Below the pieces are notes generated by a model. That model was not told the origin of the DNA. It searched no databases and saw nothing but the letters and a program-made list of their open reading frames with translations. A program made the position numbers and the translations under genes. A stretch of DNA of 64,000 nt from Ixodes scapularis (Eukaryota > Arthropoda > Arachnida > Ixodida > Ixodidae): positions 15,997,145 through 16,061,144 of the forward strand of contig NW_024609879.1 in NCBI RefSeq assembly GCF_016920785.2, given 5' to 3'. Below are positions 10,563-21,143 of the stretch, piece by piece. Numbering within the stretch: position 1 is the first letter of the stretch; each line of letters opens with the position of its first letter.

Positions 10563-10595
10563 CTGATGATGCCTCCCGCATGGGAGGTGAAACGT
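10563..10595 (+). ncRNA. Hammerhead-ribozyme-like motif in Penelope-like 3' UTR, copy 1
   Basis: CTGATGA (10563-10569), a T, then a hairpin GCCTCCC-GCAT-GGGAGGT (10571-10588) and GAAAC (10589-10593). This is the order of the hammerhead core: CUGAUGA, stem II, GAAA. Penelope-like elements are known to carry hammerhead motifs. The second copy at 52788 keeps the layout and changes the stem with compensation (T-A to A-T, G-T to G-C). Against it: one extra T between the core and stem II, and I could not assign stems I and III or the cleavage site with confidence. Confidence 0.42.
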
Positions 10596-10890
10596 TTAAT
10601 GATGTTGTTTTTCTTGTTATGTGAAGTCGGTGTTCTTATTTTAATCATGACGTCTCCCGGCTTTTGGACTATTTTTGCATGATTCTTTGTGGACTGCGTC
10701 TCCGACGCCATGAGCTACGCTGGCGTGGGCTTCCTAGCCGTGCTGCTGCCTCGAGTATGTTAATCTACTTTGTGTTCCTTTCATATAAGCTCCTTTTCAT
10801 TCGTTTTGTATCCGATAGTTCCACCTGTGAGAATTTCTGTACTGAGTGCTGTGTGCAGTTCTAGTTTTCATGACTTTTTGAGGTACTACC
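10596..10890 (+). other. Penelope-like 3' tail and spacer
   Basis: The segment to about 10685 shares GGCTTTTGGA and a following TTTGCAT with the end of the copy at 52340 and is probably its 3' UTR. The rest precedes the CACTA-like exon; nothing recognised. Confidence 0.45.
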
Positions 10891-12288
10891 GTGGACTCGA
10901 CCCGACGTCAAAAACTCCTGTACGTGAAGAAGGGAGCACCCATCAAGCTACCGAGGGCCACGTTATTTCGTTCCAAGAAGGGACCTGCGGCAAAGAGCGG
11001 CCATGACTCCACAGCTGCCAGCTCCCACGACGTCCCCAGTGATGGCGAAGAGCTTGGCTCCGACTTCGATGTGCCAGCGACTGTAACTGCAGAAAATCCT
11101 GCCTCTCCCAAGAGTGAAGAGGAGGAAACAGTTCAGTCAAGGGCAGAAACTCCTCCCATTTCTGAGAAGACCACGGAAAGACCACCGCCGGTGGACGAGG
11201 GGGATCTGATAGCAGCAGGCCTACGGGCTTTCGGGGCGAAAACGCTGCCCCATTCCACAACCACAAAAGCAGCTGCAGTTGCCATGATAATGACGTTTGT
11301 GGCTGGCGAAGGGTTAAGCTGGAAGGGCCTCAATAACCTCCGTGTGATGATCAACTTTGCACCGGAGCCAGCCGTCCTGCTTCCCAGCAAGTACCTCTTT
11401 CGGAAGCTCTTGGGATCCGAGACAGAGTCGGCAGTTGTGCGGCACTATTACTGCCGTGCATGCAATGACCTTCTGGACATTGCAGAGGAAGCTGGCATCT
11501 GTCCAACATGTGAGAAGACCACCAGTCTGAACGATGCAAAAAAAGATGGTGCCTTCTTTGTTGTTCTTGACATCCACAAACAGCTGAATCACGTTGTACA
11601 GAGAAGCAAGCCAGCCCTCCACTCAAAGCTAACCCAGATAGCCAGGGACCCGGGGACAACCAGCACCATTATGGACATTACCGATGGCCAGGCGTCGGGG
11701 ACTGTACAAAATAGCGACCTCACGTTGACAGTAAGCACTGATGGGAGTCCGGTCTTCACACCTTCTGGAGCATCTGTGTGGCCTATACAATTCACAGTCA
11801 ACTAGTTGCCAGTGCCTGAACGGTTCCGGCTCTCCACTCTAGCTGGGCTTGGGTTCGAGAAAGGGCACCCGAATATGACCTTGTTTCTCGGAAAGTTTGT
11901 CGAAGGAGTGAACGCCATGGAACCAGTCTTCTGGCAGCACCAAGCGACTCAACACTCATCGAAAGCATTTGTCCTGAGCTTCTGCTTAGACGCCCCTGCA
12001 CGCTCCTCCATTCAGAACATTGTGCTCTTTAACGGGTATTACGGATGTCCGTGGTGCCACATCAAAGGAGATTACGTTGATGGTAAGTGCCTATTTATGA
12101 TAATTAAAGCAGATGTGTAGAAGGTCTTATGACTTTCTTAACAATTTCAACATAACTTCCCAGGAAGCCTCAGGTTCCTTTCATTCGAGGATGTGCCTGG
12201 GAGGACATTGCCTGGGATTCTGAGTGCCCTAGTTTTCAATTCCGTGTCAGCTGTGCGCGACCATGAACTGGAGCTTGTTGGTGTGTAG
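10891..12288 (+). pseudogene. CACTA/EnSpm-like transposase, N-terminal exons with a nonsense codon
   Basis: A long frame from 10891 reads through a low-complexity acidic and Ser/Pro region (about residues 30-100), a zinc-like HYYCRACND...CPTCEKT (residues 185-210), then TLTVSTDGSPVF and SVWPIQ, the conserved DG block of CACTA-type transposases. An in-frame TAG at 11803-11805 interrupts it; the same frame continues with LAGLGFEKGHPNMTLFL, DAPARSSIQNIVLFNGYYG and CPWC up to a GTAAGT donor at 12083. A plausible second exon follows CTTCCCAG at 12153-12162 (SLRFLSFEDVPGRTLPG) and stops at 12286. Without the nonsense codon the first exon would be one frame of about 397 codons, so inactivation looks recent. 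No terminal repeats were found. Confidence 0.7.
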
Positions 12289-12715
12289 GGCTTTTTGCTG
12301 ATGCAGAGAGCTTTTGCACACCATAGATTTTGGAGGCCGTAGCGCTGCAAGGTTAGTACGTACGCTCTTTGCTTGTCACTGTGGCTCATGTCCTGTACTC
12401 TGTTTTACCCTCAATCAGAGTGCAGCAGACGCTACAAGCAATCCGAGCCAATCCAACATTGAGAGAGTGTCATGTGATCTAGGTCGCTCCAGCCAACCAG
12501 TAGGTCACGTAGCACTCTAGCGGTTTTAATTCAATGTGATTTTTTATACGTGAAGACATGCAATTGCTTAATGAATCGCTGGATATTTGTTTTAAGGTTT
12601 TATTGTTTGCTAAAAAATATTAGTGCTGTTTTATTTTTTATTTTGTCCTATTCAGTCTGAATTATAGGCCGTGTTTTGCGGTTCAGCAAAGCGGGTTGCT
12701 TTGAGATTTTCAAGA
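12289..12715. other. No recognisable gene
   Basis: AT-rich; probably decayed CACTA-like intron or flank. It ends at the left target duplication of the large LINE. Confidence 0.4.
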
Positions 12716-12729
12716 TCACATACAGCTGA
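12716..12729. repeat. Target-site duplication, left copy (large LINE)
   Basis: TCACATACAGCTGA, repeated exactly at 16519-16532. Confidence 0.95.
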
Positions 12730-12860
12730 ATTGAATTGAATTTAGGGTTTTTTGGCGCAGCAGCAACTCTGGCCATAGTGCGCCAAACACATGGTGAGTA
12801 AATATCACAAGACTCGGCGGCTAAATTATACATTGCTAAATTTCACTTTACTAAAATCTG

Positions 12861-15800
12861 CTAAAGGCGGTTTAAAATACCAATATTCTTTAAGAAGTTG
12901 AACACTTGTGTATGTGGGACAAGAGGCTCGTCTCCGAGCAAAAGTGCCATGTGGAACGGAATATGCTCTCTAAAAAAGATTGGGAAGTAGGTGCAGCGTT
13001 CGTTATGAAATTGCGGACATACTAGAAGGATGTGGAGTATACTTAAAGTTTCAAAGCAGTAATCGCACACTGGAGGGTCTTCGCTTTTTAAGAGGTACCC
13101 GTGAGTTAGGCGTGTGTGTCCTATTCGCAGCCGGCACAGAATAACTTTGTAAAACCTTTCCCGATGTCTGGCACTGCGCCATTCACTCAAAGTAGGCTTA
13201 ATACTATGGAGCTTATTGCAACAGTCAGAGCTCCACTCCACTTGCCAGGAACGTTTTATTTTCTTTCGCAGAGTAGTTCTATAGTCAGTCGCTGGAATGG
13301 CGTGGGTTTCAATGGACCTGTTTATACATGTACTTGCAGCTCGGTCAGCCTCCTCATTGCCATGTATTCCTATATGACTGGGTACCCAGCAGAACTGAAT
13401 ATCAATATTTTGCTTGCGGGCCTTTATTATTTTACCACGGAGTAGAGAAATGAGGGAGTGGTTCCAGGATGTTGCTGAGCCAAGTGCAAGGAGGCAACTA
13501 AGCGAGTCTGAAAATACTATGGATTTCCTCAACTTTTGTTTAATTATTTGTTCGACAGCTAATATCAGCCCTAGAAGCTCAGCAGTGAAAACAGATGCCT
13601 CGGGGTTAATTCGTCTAACACGCTGGAAGGACTGCCCCACCACAGCACATCCAACATAATCAATGCCCTTCGTCCCATCGGTGAAGAAACTCTTGCCGGT
13701 CTCGTAACGGCTTGCTATCTCGAAGAATTCCTGTTTTATAACACTGGAGTCGACAACTCTCTTGTTGTACTTTGTTAATGAGAGGTTGCATGTTACGGCT
13801 ATATCATCCCAAGGAGCAAATCTCTGTGGAGTTTCCATAACAGGAGAGGATATATCAAAGCTGTACTTCTCTGCAGCATCCCTCACGCGGAACGCAAAGG
13901 GACGCGTTACAGACGGCTTGTTTTGAAAGGTCTGTTCATAATTTACGTTGTTAGTCAAAGAAAAATTTGGATGTTGAGGGAGAGTCTCCAGTCTTAGATA
14001 GTACTGTGCACTAAGGTAAAACCTCCGTTTATCAAGCGACCACTCATTTGACTCAGCATACAAGCTAAGCACTGGCGATGTTCGAAAGGCCCCGATTGCT
14101 AGTCGAATGCCCTGATTGTGAACCGGGTCCAACATCTTAAGCGTAGAGGGCTTAGCAGAACCGTAGACAATGCTGCCATAATCCAGCACAGAACGAACAC
14201 ATGCCCTATAAAGTCGTAAAAGGCAGAGACGGTCTGAACCCCAAGAACGGTGTGCCAGGACTTTAAGAATGTTTAATTTCCGCTGACATTTAATTCTTAG
14301 AGCCTTCACATGTGAGCCAAAGGTTAGCTTGCTGTCAAATACTAAACCGAGGAACTTATGTTCTGACCTAACAGGAATGGACGCACCTTTGATGGACGGC
14401 GATGGAACAGAAAATACTCCCCGCCTTCGAGAAAAACAGACTGCCACGGTTTTCTCGGCGGAAAACCGAAAACCGTTCTGATCAGCCCATCTACTCATCT
14501 TGTTCACCGTCAGTTGAACTTGGCGCTCACAGATAGCTAAATTACACGAAGAAAGGCAAACTTGGACATCATCAACATAAAGAGAATGGGAGACCATGGG
14601 CGGAATCACCTGAGACAGAGAATTCATTTTTATAATAAGCAAAGTGACGCTCAAGACACAGCCCTGTGGTACGCCATTCTCCTGGGGGAAAGGGTCAGAG
14701 AGCGTAGCCCCCAGGCGTACCTGAAAGCCACGATCCTGCAGAAAGTCGGAAATGCAGTTAAACATTCTCCCTTTTATGCCCATCGAGATGAGGTCCTGAA
14801 GTATGCCGTAGCGCCAGGCGGTGTCGTAGGCCTTTTCAAGGTCAAAAAACACCGAAAGACAAAACTGCCTATTTACAAAAGCCTCCCGGACGGTCGTTTC
14901 GAGGCGCACCAGATGGTCAACAGTAGACCTGGAAGTGCGGAAACCACATTGGAAATTACTTAGAAGTTTCTTACGTTCTAGCACGTAGAGGAGTCTACTG
15001 TTGACCAGCCGTTCAAACGTCTTTCCCAGACAGCTAGTGAGGGCAATTGGCCTGTAGCTCGTGGCTTTGCTTCTGTCCTTTCCTTGTTTTAAAATGGGAA
15101 CGACCACAGCCTGTTTCCAGGAGCTGGGAAATTTCCCTTTCGCCCAGATTATGTTAAAAAACTGAAGGAGAGTGACAAGAAATGTATCAGGTAGGTGGGA
15201 AAGCATAGTGGGGTGAATTGAATCAGGGCCAGGGGATGTGGGTTTTGCAGCAGCAAGGGCTCGACGAAGCTCGACAAGAGAAAAGGGACGGTTATATTCT
15301 TCAGTACAATCATTTGACATACGAATTGGAGTTCTCTCACATTTCGACTTAAACCGTAGAAATTCTGCAGTGTAATTTTTGGAACTGGAGACTTGTGCAA
15401 AGTGCTTACCCAGTGCATTGGCTTGTTCATATAATGATGAATAAGCTTCTCCATTCTCAGCTAAAAGCAAGGGGATTGAGAAAGAACGGTAGTCGCCCTC
15501 CATTCTTCCCACTCTGTCCCAGACAATCTTGGCTGGTGTGTAGCTATTGATGGAGGATGCATACGAGCAAAAGGATCTCTTTTTGGCCTGTTTTCTGATA
15601 TAGCGGGCTTTTGCCCGCAACTGTTTAAATGCCAGGAGGTTTCTGGAGGTCGGATACCTTCTAAACCTTCCCCAAGAACAGTTTTGTCGCTTTCGGGATT
15701 CTCTGCACTCATCATCCCACCATGGCTTCGGGCGTCTCGGCAGGTTGCCGGATGTCTGTGGGATGGACAAACGTGCTGCTTCAAGGATTACTGTTGTTAT

Positions 15801-16072
15801 TAGTGCATTTCCATCGTCCACAGAGACCACTTGTGAAAGATCCAAGGAGGAAGGAAAGCTTGACTTAAAAAGCTCCCAATCTGCTAAAGAGATCTTCCAA
15901 CGAGGAGGACAACAAGGAAGCCTAGGTAGAACTTCTAGCGGAGTAAGGTACCCTGGGAAGTGGTTGCTCCCATTAGGGTTATCTAATACGTTCCAGGTAA
16001 AGTCGGTAAAAATCGCAGATGAACAAATAGTGAGGTCAAGACAAGAGAAAGAGCAGTTATGAGAACTGAAAT
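12861..16072 (-). CDS. LINE ORF2, 3' part: endonuclease end, reverse transcriptase, RNase H
   Basis: One open minus-strand frame of about 1,070 codons with no stop until 12861. It begins at the inversion joint with the endonuclease C-terminus, CLDLTICSSAIF then NPNGSNHFPG (SNH where SDH is usual). RT motifs follow: SYRPIALTSCLGKTFERLV, FFDLEKAYDTAW, GVPQGCVLS and YVDD (14568-14579). RNase H lies around 13700-13200 with FFTDGTKG, AELLG, FSDSLS and GNEEAD, all four acidic residues kept. The end has CDYCFETLSILHILLVC, a CCHC-like knuckle. RT and RNase H look intact; only the endonuclease is broken by the inversion, plus the D-to-N change in SNH. No initiation codon is expected here because the true start was moved to 16260. 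Confidence 0.93.
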
Positions 16073-16075
16073 ATG

Positions 16076-16171
16076 TCTTCCTCTTGCGCTTCCAGTGGTC
16101 CCACTGGGAAACAGAAGGAAGCTACGAAAAAGAAAAATGCCCCGCGTATTAAGATCGATTTTAAGACCTGA
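16076..16171 (+). pseudogene. Tail of LINE ORF1, inverted segment
   Basis: An open frame entering from the inversion joint and ending at TGA 16169-16171. It is Ser-rich then very basic (KQKEATKKKNAPRIKIDF), consistent with the end of an ORF1/Gag-like RNA-binding protein just before ORF2. Only 31 codons remain, so the assignment rests mainly on position. Confidence 0.6.
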
Positions 16172-16259
16172 TGATCCCTTTTGATCAGCATATTCTTGTC
16201 TTTTTTTCTCTTTTCGCGTTTTTTAACTTTTTAATATTTGCTCTACTGTTTTTTAAATA

Positions 16260-16518
16260 ATGAGTTTTATGCAGTGGAACTGCAGAGGTCTTTTTAGTAA
16301 TTTGGACGATCTGAGGTTCTTGTTACACAAACATGAACCTTCCGTATTCTGTCTGCAAGAAACATATCTGAAGCCATCTAATATAAATTTTCTTAAATCG
16401 TATCAGATATATAGGAGGGATCGCGTGACGACCTCTGGCGCTTCTGGGGGAGTTGCAATTATTGTAGACAGTAGTTTACCTGCCTGCGAAGTCTCCCTTA
16501 ACACTTCTCTGGAGGCCG
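16260..16518 (+). pseudogene. LINE ORF2 start: endonuclease N-terminus, inverted segment
   Basis: ATG at 16260 opens MSFMQWNCRGLFSN, LRFLLHKHEPSVFCLQETYL and GGVAIIVDSSLP, the start of an AP-like endonuclease: the N of QWN, the E of QETYL and the GG-V block are the metal-site and fold landmarks. It is the beginning of the same ORF2 whose remainder lies on the opposite strand to the left. Coding stops being element-derived at 16518, where the target duplication begins. Confidence 0.88.
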
Positions 16519-16532
16519 TCACATACAGCTGA
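16519..16532. repeat. Target-site duplication, right copy (large LINE)
   Basis: TCACATACAGCTGA, identical to 12716-12729. Confidence 0.95.
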
Positions 16533-17040
16533 CAATACACCCATGTCGTAGATACTGGGAGGTGAGTGGAGCTTTCGACGTTGAACCCTGTGCCCCCCCC
16601 TTGGAAACATTTCCTGGCTGCATCACTTAATGGGCACAAGAGAAGAGGCACTATGCTTTTTGCCTTATAAACATACACACAAATCGAAGGAAGCGTACAT
16701 TTTTGTATTTCGTATGGAATTTACTGAGCATAACTATTAGTTTTGGGATGATGCGCGTTAGTTATAGTTGGTGACAGGTAGTAAAAGCTCCTCCCCATTT
16801 CTTTCCACTTTTGCAGAGCGAAGGATCGGGAGGAGGCGACCTCCTCCCCAGCGTTTACTTTGAACCTGTCTCCGACTATGGCGTTTTTCTTCGCGGACGT
16901 TTAAAATTGCTACAGCTCGCAATGCATACAGCATTCTAATTCAATTGCTAACTTGCTGTGCGTGTGAAAACAGAAGAATCGTCCCCCCCCGGAGCCATAG
17001 CTACAGACTTCTCAGCGTGCACATCAGCACATTAAAAAAA
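16533..17040. other. No recognisable gene
   Basis: Right flank of the large LINE. C-runs at 16593 and 16983; no domain or terminal repeat seen. Confidence 0.4.
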
Positions 17041-17460
17041 CTAAGCCAATTTGGTATAACGTTGGTAAGCCACTGGCTAAGACAGGCCAATGTTGCCCAG
17101 CCTAAGTCAATCGATTACCAATGTTGGTAACCCATTAGCTAAAACAGGCCAATGTTGGCCAGCCTAAGCCAATCGATTACCAATGCTGCCAACTCATTGG
17201 CTAACATAGACCAATGTTGGTCAGCCTAAGCCAATTGACTACCAATGTTTGTAAGCTATTGGCTTAGAGAGGCAAATGTTGGTCAGCCTAAGCCAACCGA
17301 TTGTCAATGTTGGTAAGTCAGTGGCTGAGATTGGCCAATGTTGGCCAGCCTAAGCCAATTGGTCGCCAACGTTGGTAAGCCGTTCGCCAAGACAGGCCAA
17401 TGTTGGCCAGTATATACCAGTGTACCACCAACATTGGTAAGGTGATGTCCACATCGGCCC
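17041..17460. repeat. 62-bp minisatellite, about 6.5 copies
   Basis: The block CCAATGTTGG-CAGCCTAAG recurs at 17087, 17149, 17211, 17273, 17335 and 17397, a constant 62-base step. Each unit also has a second CCAATGTTGGTAAG-like half, so the unit may itself be an old doubled 31-mer. Copies differ by several substitutions; the last one decays after 17410. Confidence 0.95.
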
Positions 17461-17591
17461 GACATTGGACCATTGTTCGTCAGTTAAATACCGATGTTGG
17501 CACGACGTCATACCCCCACAAGACTTCACACAATTAAAAAAACGTAGCAAGTCGTTATGGGGTCCGAGTAGTTTTTTCAGCCCCGCAAAAA

Positions 17592-18010
17592 ATGAGCAAA
17601 ATTTGCTCTAGAGTCAACTCGCTAGCCGAAGGTGCCACAAGACACAGGTGCAATAAAAAACATGCCAAACCTTTTGTTCCTTGCACTTCAGGTGTGGTGT
17701 ATAACATACCACTCTCGTGTGGCAAGATCTATGTAGGTCAAACTGGCAGATGTCTTAATGACAGACTACGCGAACATGATTATTCTCCGAGAGCCAGTGG
17801 GAGGACATCTCGCAACACATTGCAGAGTGCAATTGCAATCCACTATTCGGGGAAACAAGAATCCTAGAGAGGCACAAAGATAAATTGACCCGCGAGGTTG
17901 TGGAAGCCTACCACCACTAATAAATCCGCCATCCGCATATCCGCCACTAATAAATGCATGTGTTGAATCGGTAGCCTTAACAAGCAAGGAAATATACTTT
18001 TTAACACGGA
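17592..18010 (+). pseudogene. Penelope-like GIY-YIG relic (type B)
   Basis: The frame shows GVVYNIPLSCGKIYVGQTG, then RCLNDRLREH, the two halves of the GIY-YIG nuclease core. After a frameshift near 17810 the family C-terminus continues as HIAECNCNPLFGETRIL, RHKDKLTREVVEAYH, and later SVALTSKEIYFL. The RT is missing. Sequence style matches the relic at 4096 rather than the copies at 9671 and 52340. Confidence 0.8.
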
Positions 18011-18490
18011 CAATGAAGAACCCGCATGAGTCACGGTTGCTGGAGACATCAAGCACGATGACAAAGAGACAGCCGACCACGGATGAGGTGTTCGTCTTCC
18101 TCTCTGACTATGGTGACCCCGGACGAGCCAAGACTGATGCAAATACACCCTGCACCACGGCAAAGTAACGGCCAACAACGGATTTGGTGTTTAAACAAAG
18201 AACCAGTGTCTCAAGCATGTGCCCGCGAGGGAACACCCTACTATGTGTTTTATACTTCTGTTTCTTTTTCTTTCTTTTGTCATCTTTAGGGGGATCTTGA
18301 CGATGTTCTTCCTTCTCTTCATCTTTGTAAATATAGTTGTGAATAGCGCTCTTTCCTGTCTCTTCTCTCTTGTCCATACGTTTGTGCTAATACCGTTCAA
18401 ACACTCATTCGTATTTGCGTTTTCACGTCTTGTCATGGAGTGGAGCCAAAGGTGTTTTTTTTACATCGCTTGGCTGCCCGAGACTGCGCG

Positions 18491-18653
18491 TATTGATGCA
18501 AAACATGGCAATGCACAGCAGTATACTTCCTCCATACTCTGCACATATTGATGCAAAACATGGCAATGCACAGCAGTATACTTCCTCCATACTCTGCACG
18601 TATTGATGCAAAACATGGCAATGCACAGCAGTATACTTCCTCCATACTCTGCG
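18491..18653. repeat. 55-bp tandem repeat, 3 copies
   Basis: Unit starts at 18491, 18546 and 18601 (TATTGATGCAAAACATGGCA...). The copies are identical apart from one base at the unit end, so the expansion is recent. Overlapping frames on both strands are artefacts of the repeat. Confidence 0.95.
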
Positions 18654-18825
18654 AATCTGAATTTAAAAATTGTCAAATGGTTCTCTAAAGAGTACATACA
18701 ATATCATATATGTTAAAAGCACATGGAGCAATTGTTTTTATCTCATCAATAGTATTTGATGTCTACAGCAATAATGGACCTCCTTTCTTAATGCCTTTTT
18801 CCAAAGCCTAAAATCCTTCTCTTAA

Positions 18826-19307
18826 AGCGGCACTCAAGAGGATTTCAATGGTCTATTTATGGCCGTAACTCATTCTATGTATTCTAAGCATCCCAAAATT
18901 TAAAAAAGTTACAATCATGTGTGGCTTATTTCACTATAAAAAAATGTGATAAAGATAGCAAATCTCAGACGTACAGCTGGCGCCACCAAACCCACCCGAA
19001 TGTAGGCGAACAACGAATGGCGCTCATCAGACAATCACGAGCGATGGCTTCACATGCGGATAAGACGCCAATCGGTCCGGCCTGTCTGCACGGGAGACCC
19101 TCGCTCACGATTGACTGACGAGTGTCTTTCGCCGTTCGACCCCATTCGCCTTGATTTGGTTCAGCCACATTTACTCTCTTTGATCACATTTTTAATAGTG
19201 AAATAAGCCGCACATGATTGTAAGTTTTGGACTTTTGGGATGCTTGGAGCACATAGGTTGAGTTAGGAACATAAATAGGCCATCTTGGAATGCTACGGAG
19301 TGCCCCT
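18826..19307. mobile_element. Foldback MITE with about 130-bp inverted arms
   Basis: Left arm 18826-18955 and right arm about 19175-19307 are imperfect reverse complements; the best block is GGCTTATTTCACTAT, and the ends pair as AGCGGCACTC / GAGTGCCCCT. TTAA at 18822 precedes the left end; the right side reads ATAT, so a TTAA duplication is only half preserved. The central 215 bases code for nothing recognised. Confidence 0.75.
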
Positions 19308-19463
19308 ATATTTTATGTCATTTTTTATTTATATATATGTACAATTCAGCATTTGAGTAAAACAAACCAGGGAACATAACTGCATACAAAGTGGAAAGCC
19401 CATTTGTGTGACCTGTATTTCCCTACTTTCTATGCATTTGCTTGACAATGTTACTCACTGCAG

Positions 19464-19690
19464 ATTCATCTTGGACATGGCATCAGGACGCGGGAAGCGG
19501 TATTCAACCACGCTGTGAACAAGGCTGCCACACCTGGCCGCTTTGTCAGGATGATCAGCAGATCACTGTGGGAGCCTGCAGAGCTCTTTGACAGGAGCGT
19601 GTCGAGGCAAGCCTGCAGGCGTCTCCTCAAGGAGAGTGCAGTGGAAAAAAAGCCCCTGACACCCGAAAAAATTGATGCTCTGACAGATGG
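19464..19690 (+). pseudogene. BEN-domain-like exon
   Basis: BEN domains are small alpha-helical DNA/protein-binding modules of chromatin factors and are also found in mobile-element proteins. After an acceptor-like CACTGCAG the exon reads IHLGHGIRTREAVFNHAVNK, FVRMISRSLWEPAELFDRSV and KPLTPEKIDAL. The exon at 48584 follows the same pattern (LYLGHGTFVQD..., KRSVTRQPSRRNL, KPITPAKVEAV). I infer two copies of one multi-copy gene or element family. No other exon was found near this copy, so it is probably a fragment. Confidence 0.5.
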
Positions 19691-21143
19691 GTGCCCTTTT
19701 TATTTGCAAACTAGTTTTATTCCTGAGCTATTAAGAAAGAAAGTATTTCTGATCAACCTGGAAGGGCACAGGATCTGTTGTGGCTGTGCTGTGCTTCACG
19801 AGCCCAACTTTATCAGGGAGTATTGCAGGGTGCGTCAAATTTATGTAGTTTTCGTGACTTTCTTGGTAAAATATCTGTCGTTTCATTATAGGTCATGCAA
19901 CCTGTCTGCTGCACCCTGAATGTCCTGCAGGGTGAAAGGCACATTAACAGTGGCTTTGCTTTTCACGCTCAACGTTCTCATCAAGAAGATTGAGTATGAG
20001 CAGATGGCCGGATTGCGCTACTCTGGGCCTCTAGCTGTGTTGTTCTTGTTGATTATGGCAAAAAAAGCATTCTGCTTGTGAGCCCTCTCGTCAGAAAATG
20101 TACAACTTGAGATAAATTGATCATTACTAGACCGATAGCTAGCGAAGGGTTCGCAGCGCAGTCCGCAGGACCATGCAGGTGCAGCAGACGACACGGGAAA
20201 ACCGATCGTGCGCCGACGGCACTGCCACCGCTTCGTCCGCTACCGCGGTGGACCGCGCTCCCTCGGCAGAGGCTGCGTCAGTTAACGAACCGAGTCCCCC
20301 TACGTTGCTAGCCACTTACGGCATCCAGTTGGTATGCTCAATAAAGTATGCATCACACTGGGTATGGTGCCGGGCTTGGAGACAGAAGTTTGAGGTCGTC
20401 AAATAAGAATAAGCGCCTTCTTCCTTATTTTGGCAAAGTCGCGTCAGCCGTGCACCTCGTTAGAACTGCACGTCGTTTGGCTCGCACCTGCCGACCGCCA
20501 TGTTGGTTTGGGGGAGGAAATTCTCTCCTTTTCCTTTGCAAAAGGCCCGAAAGTCATTCCTGAGCAGAGCAATACATGGGACATTTCTGTTCGGCCTTTT
20601 AAGGAGAGAGTACCACTCTCTTTTTCTTAGAGTGTAGAAGTATAATTTTTGTTTTTCAACTTTCACTAGTGTTTAGATAACATATTGAAAGACAACCTTT
20701 ACATTTAGCATACCCTGTCGGTAGCCATACTCTCGTTATTTCAAAATCTCTGAACCAAAGAAACAGAAAAGACAAAACAGGCTTGTCGTAATTTCTTGTC
20801 TAAAGTTCACAGAGCTTGAAAGGTAACCTGCTCTATTTTCTATTCTATCTAGTCATGCAAAATATGACTGTCTCCGACTGAACCATTAGTAGGAGGTGTT
20901 CCGTTGATCAAGCCAGGTTAGAAAAGTGCCGAGTTAATTTGTTCCATACCAAACCAATTCACTCATCAGATACGTGGAATCAGATGCCGCCATGCTGCGT
21001 GAACGATCCCCAAAGACCAACTATTGCGTCAAACTGTAGTTGTTTGTGATGGAACTTTCAGGCAAGGCAGATTTCTATTTCTTCTGAACTGTGTTCACTA
21101 AAACAAAAACCTAAGACCATCTGTTTGTCCGGTCTTATTGCAG
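19691..21143. other. No firm gene
   Basis: A frame at 20173-20331 (MQVQQTTRENRSCADG...) ends at a GTATGC donor-like site and might be a first exon, but it has no recognisable domain. The rest is AT-rich. Confidence 0.3.

Larger units (their letters stand above)
12730..16518 (-). mobile_element. I-superfamily LINE with 5' inversion (twin priming)
   Basis: A 3,789-bp non-LTR insertion bounded by perfect 14-bp duplications. Its 3' part (12730 to about 16072) lies on the minus strand: 3' UTR ending in AATTCAATTCAATTC, RNase H, RT and the end of the endonuclease. Its 5' part (about 16073-16518) is flipped to the plus strand: the tail of ORF1, an intergenic gap and the first 86 codons of ORF2. The order and orientation are those produced when a second target-site end primes internally on the element RNA. 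The middle of the endonuclease, roughly 60-80 codons by family length, is missing at the joint. The element is related to the truncated copy at 1277-2705. Confidence 0.95.

Noticed and set aside
14562..14963. 133-codon plus-strand open frame
   Set aside because: It lies antisense to the intact LINE reverse transcriptase and has no domain; the minus-strand frame explains the sequence.
17041..17460. CRISPR-like or regulatory CCAAT array
   Set aside because: Constant 62-bp tandem unit with diverged copies and no unique spacers; a minisatellite. CCAAT-box function is not supported.
18491..18653. Direct repeats resembling a small CRISPR array
   Set aside because: Head-to-tail units with no spacers in eukaryotic repeat DNA; an ordinary tandem repeat.
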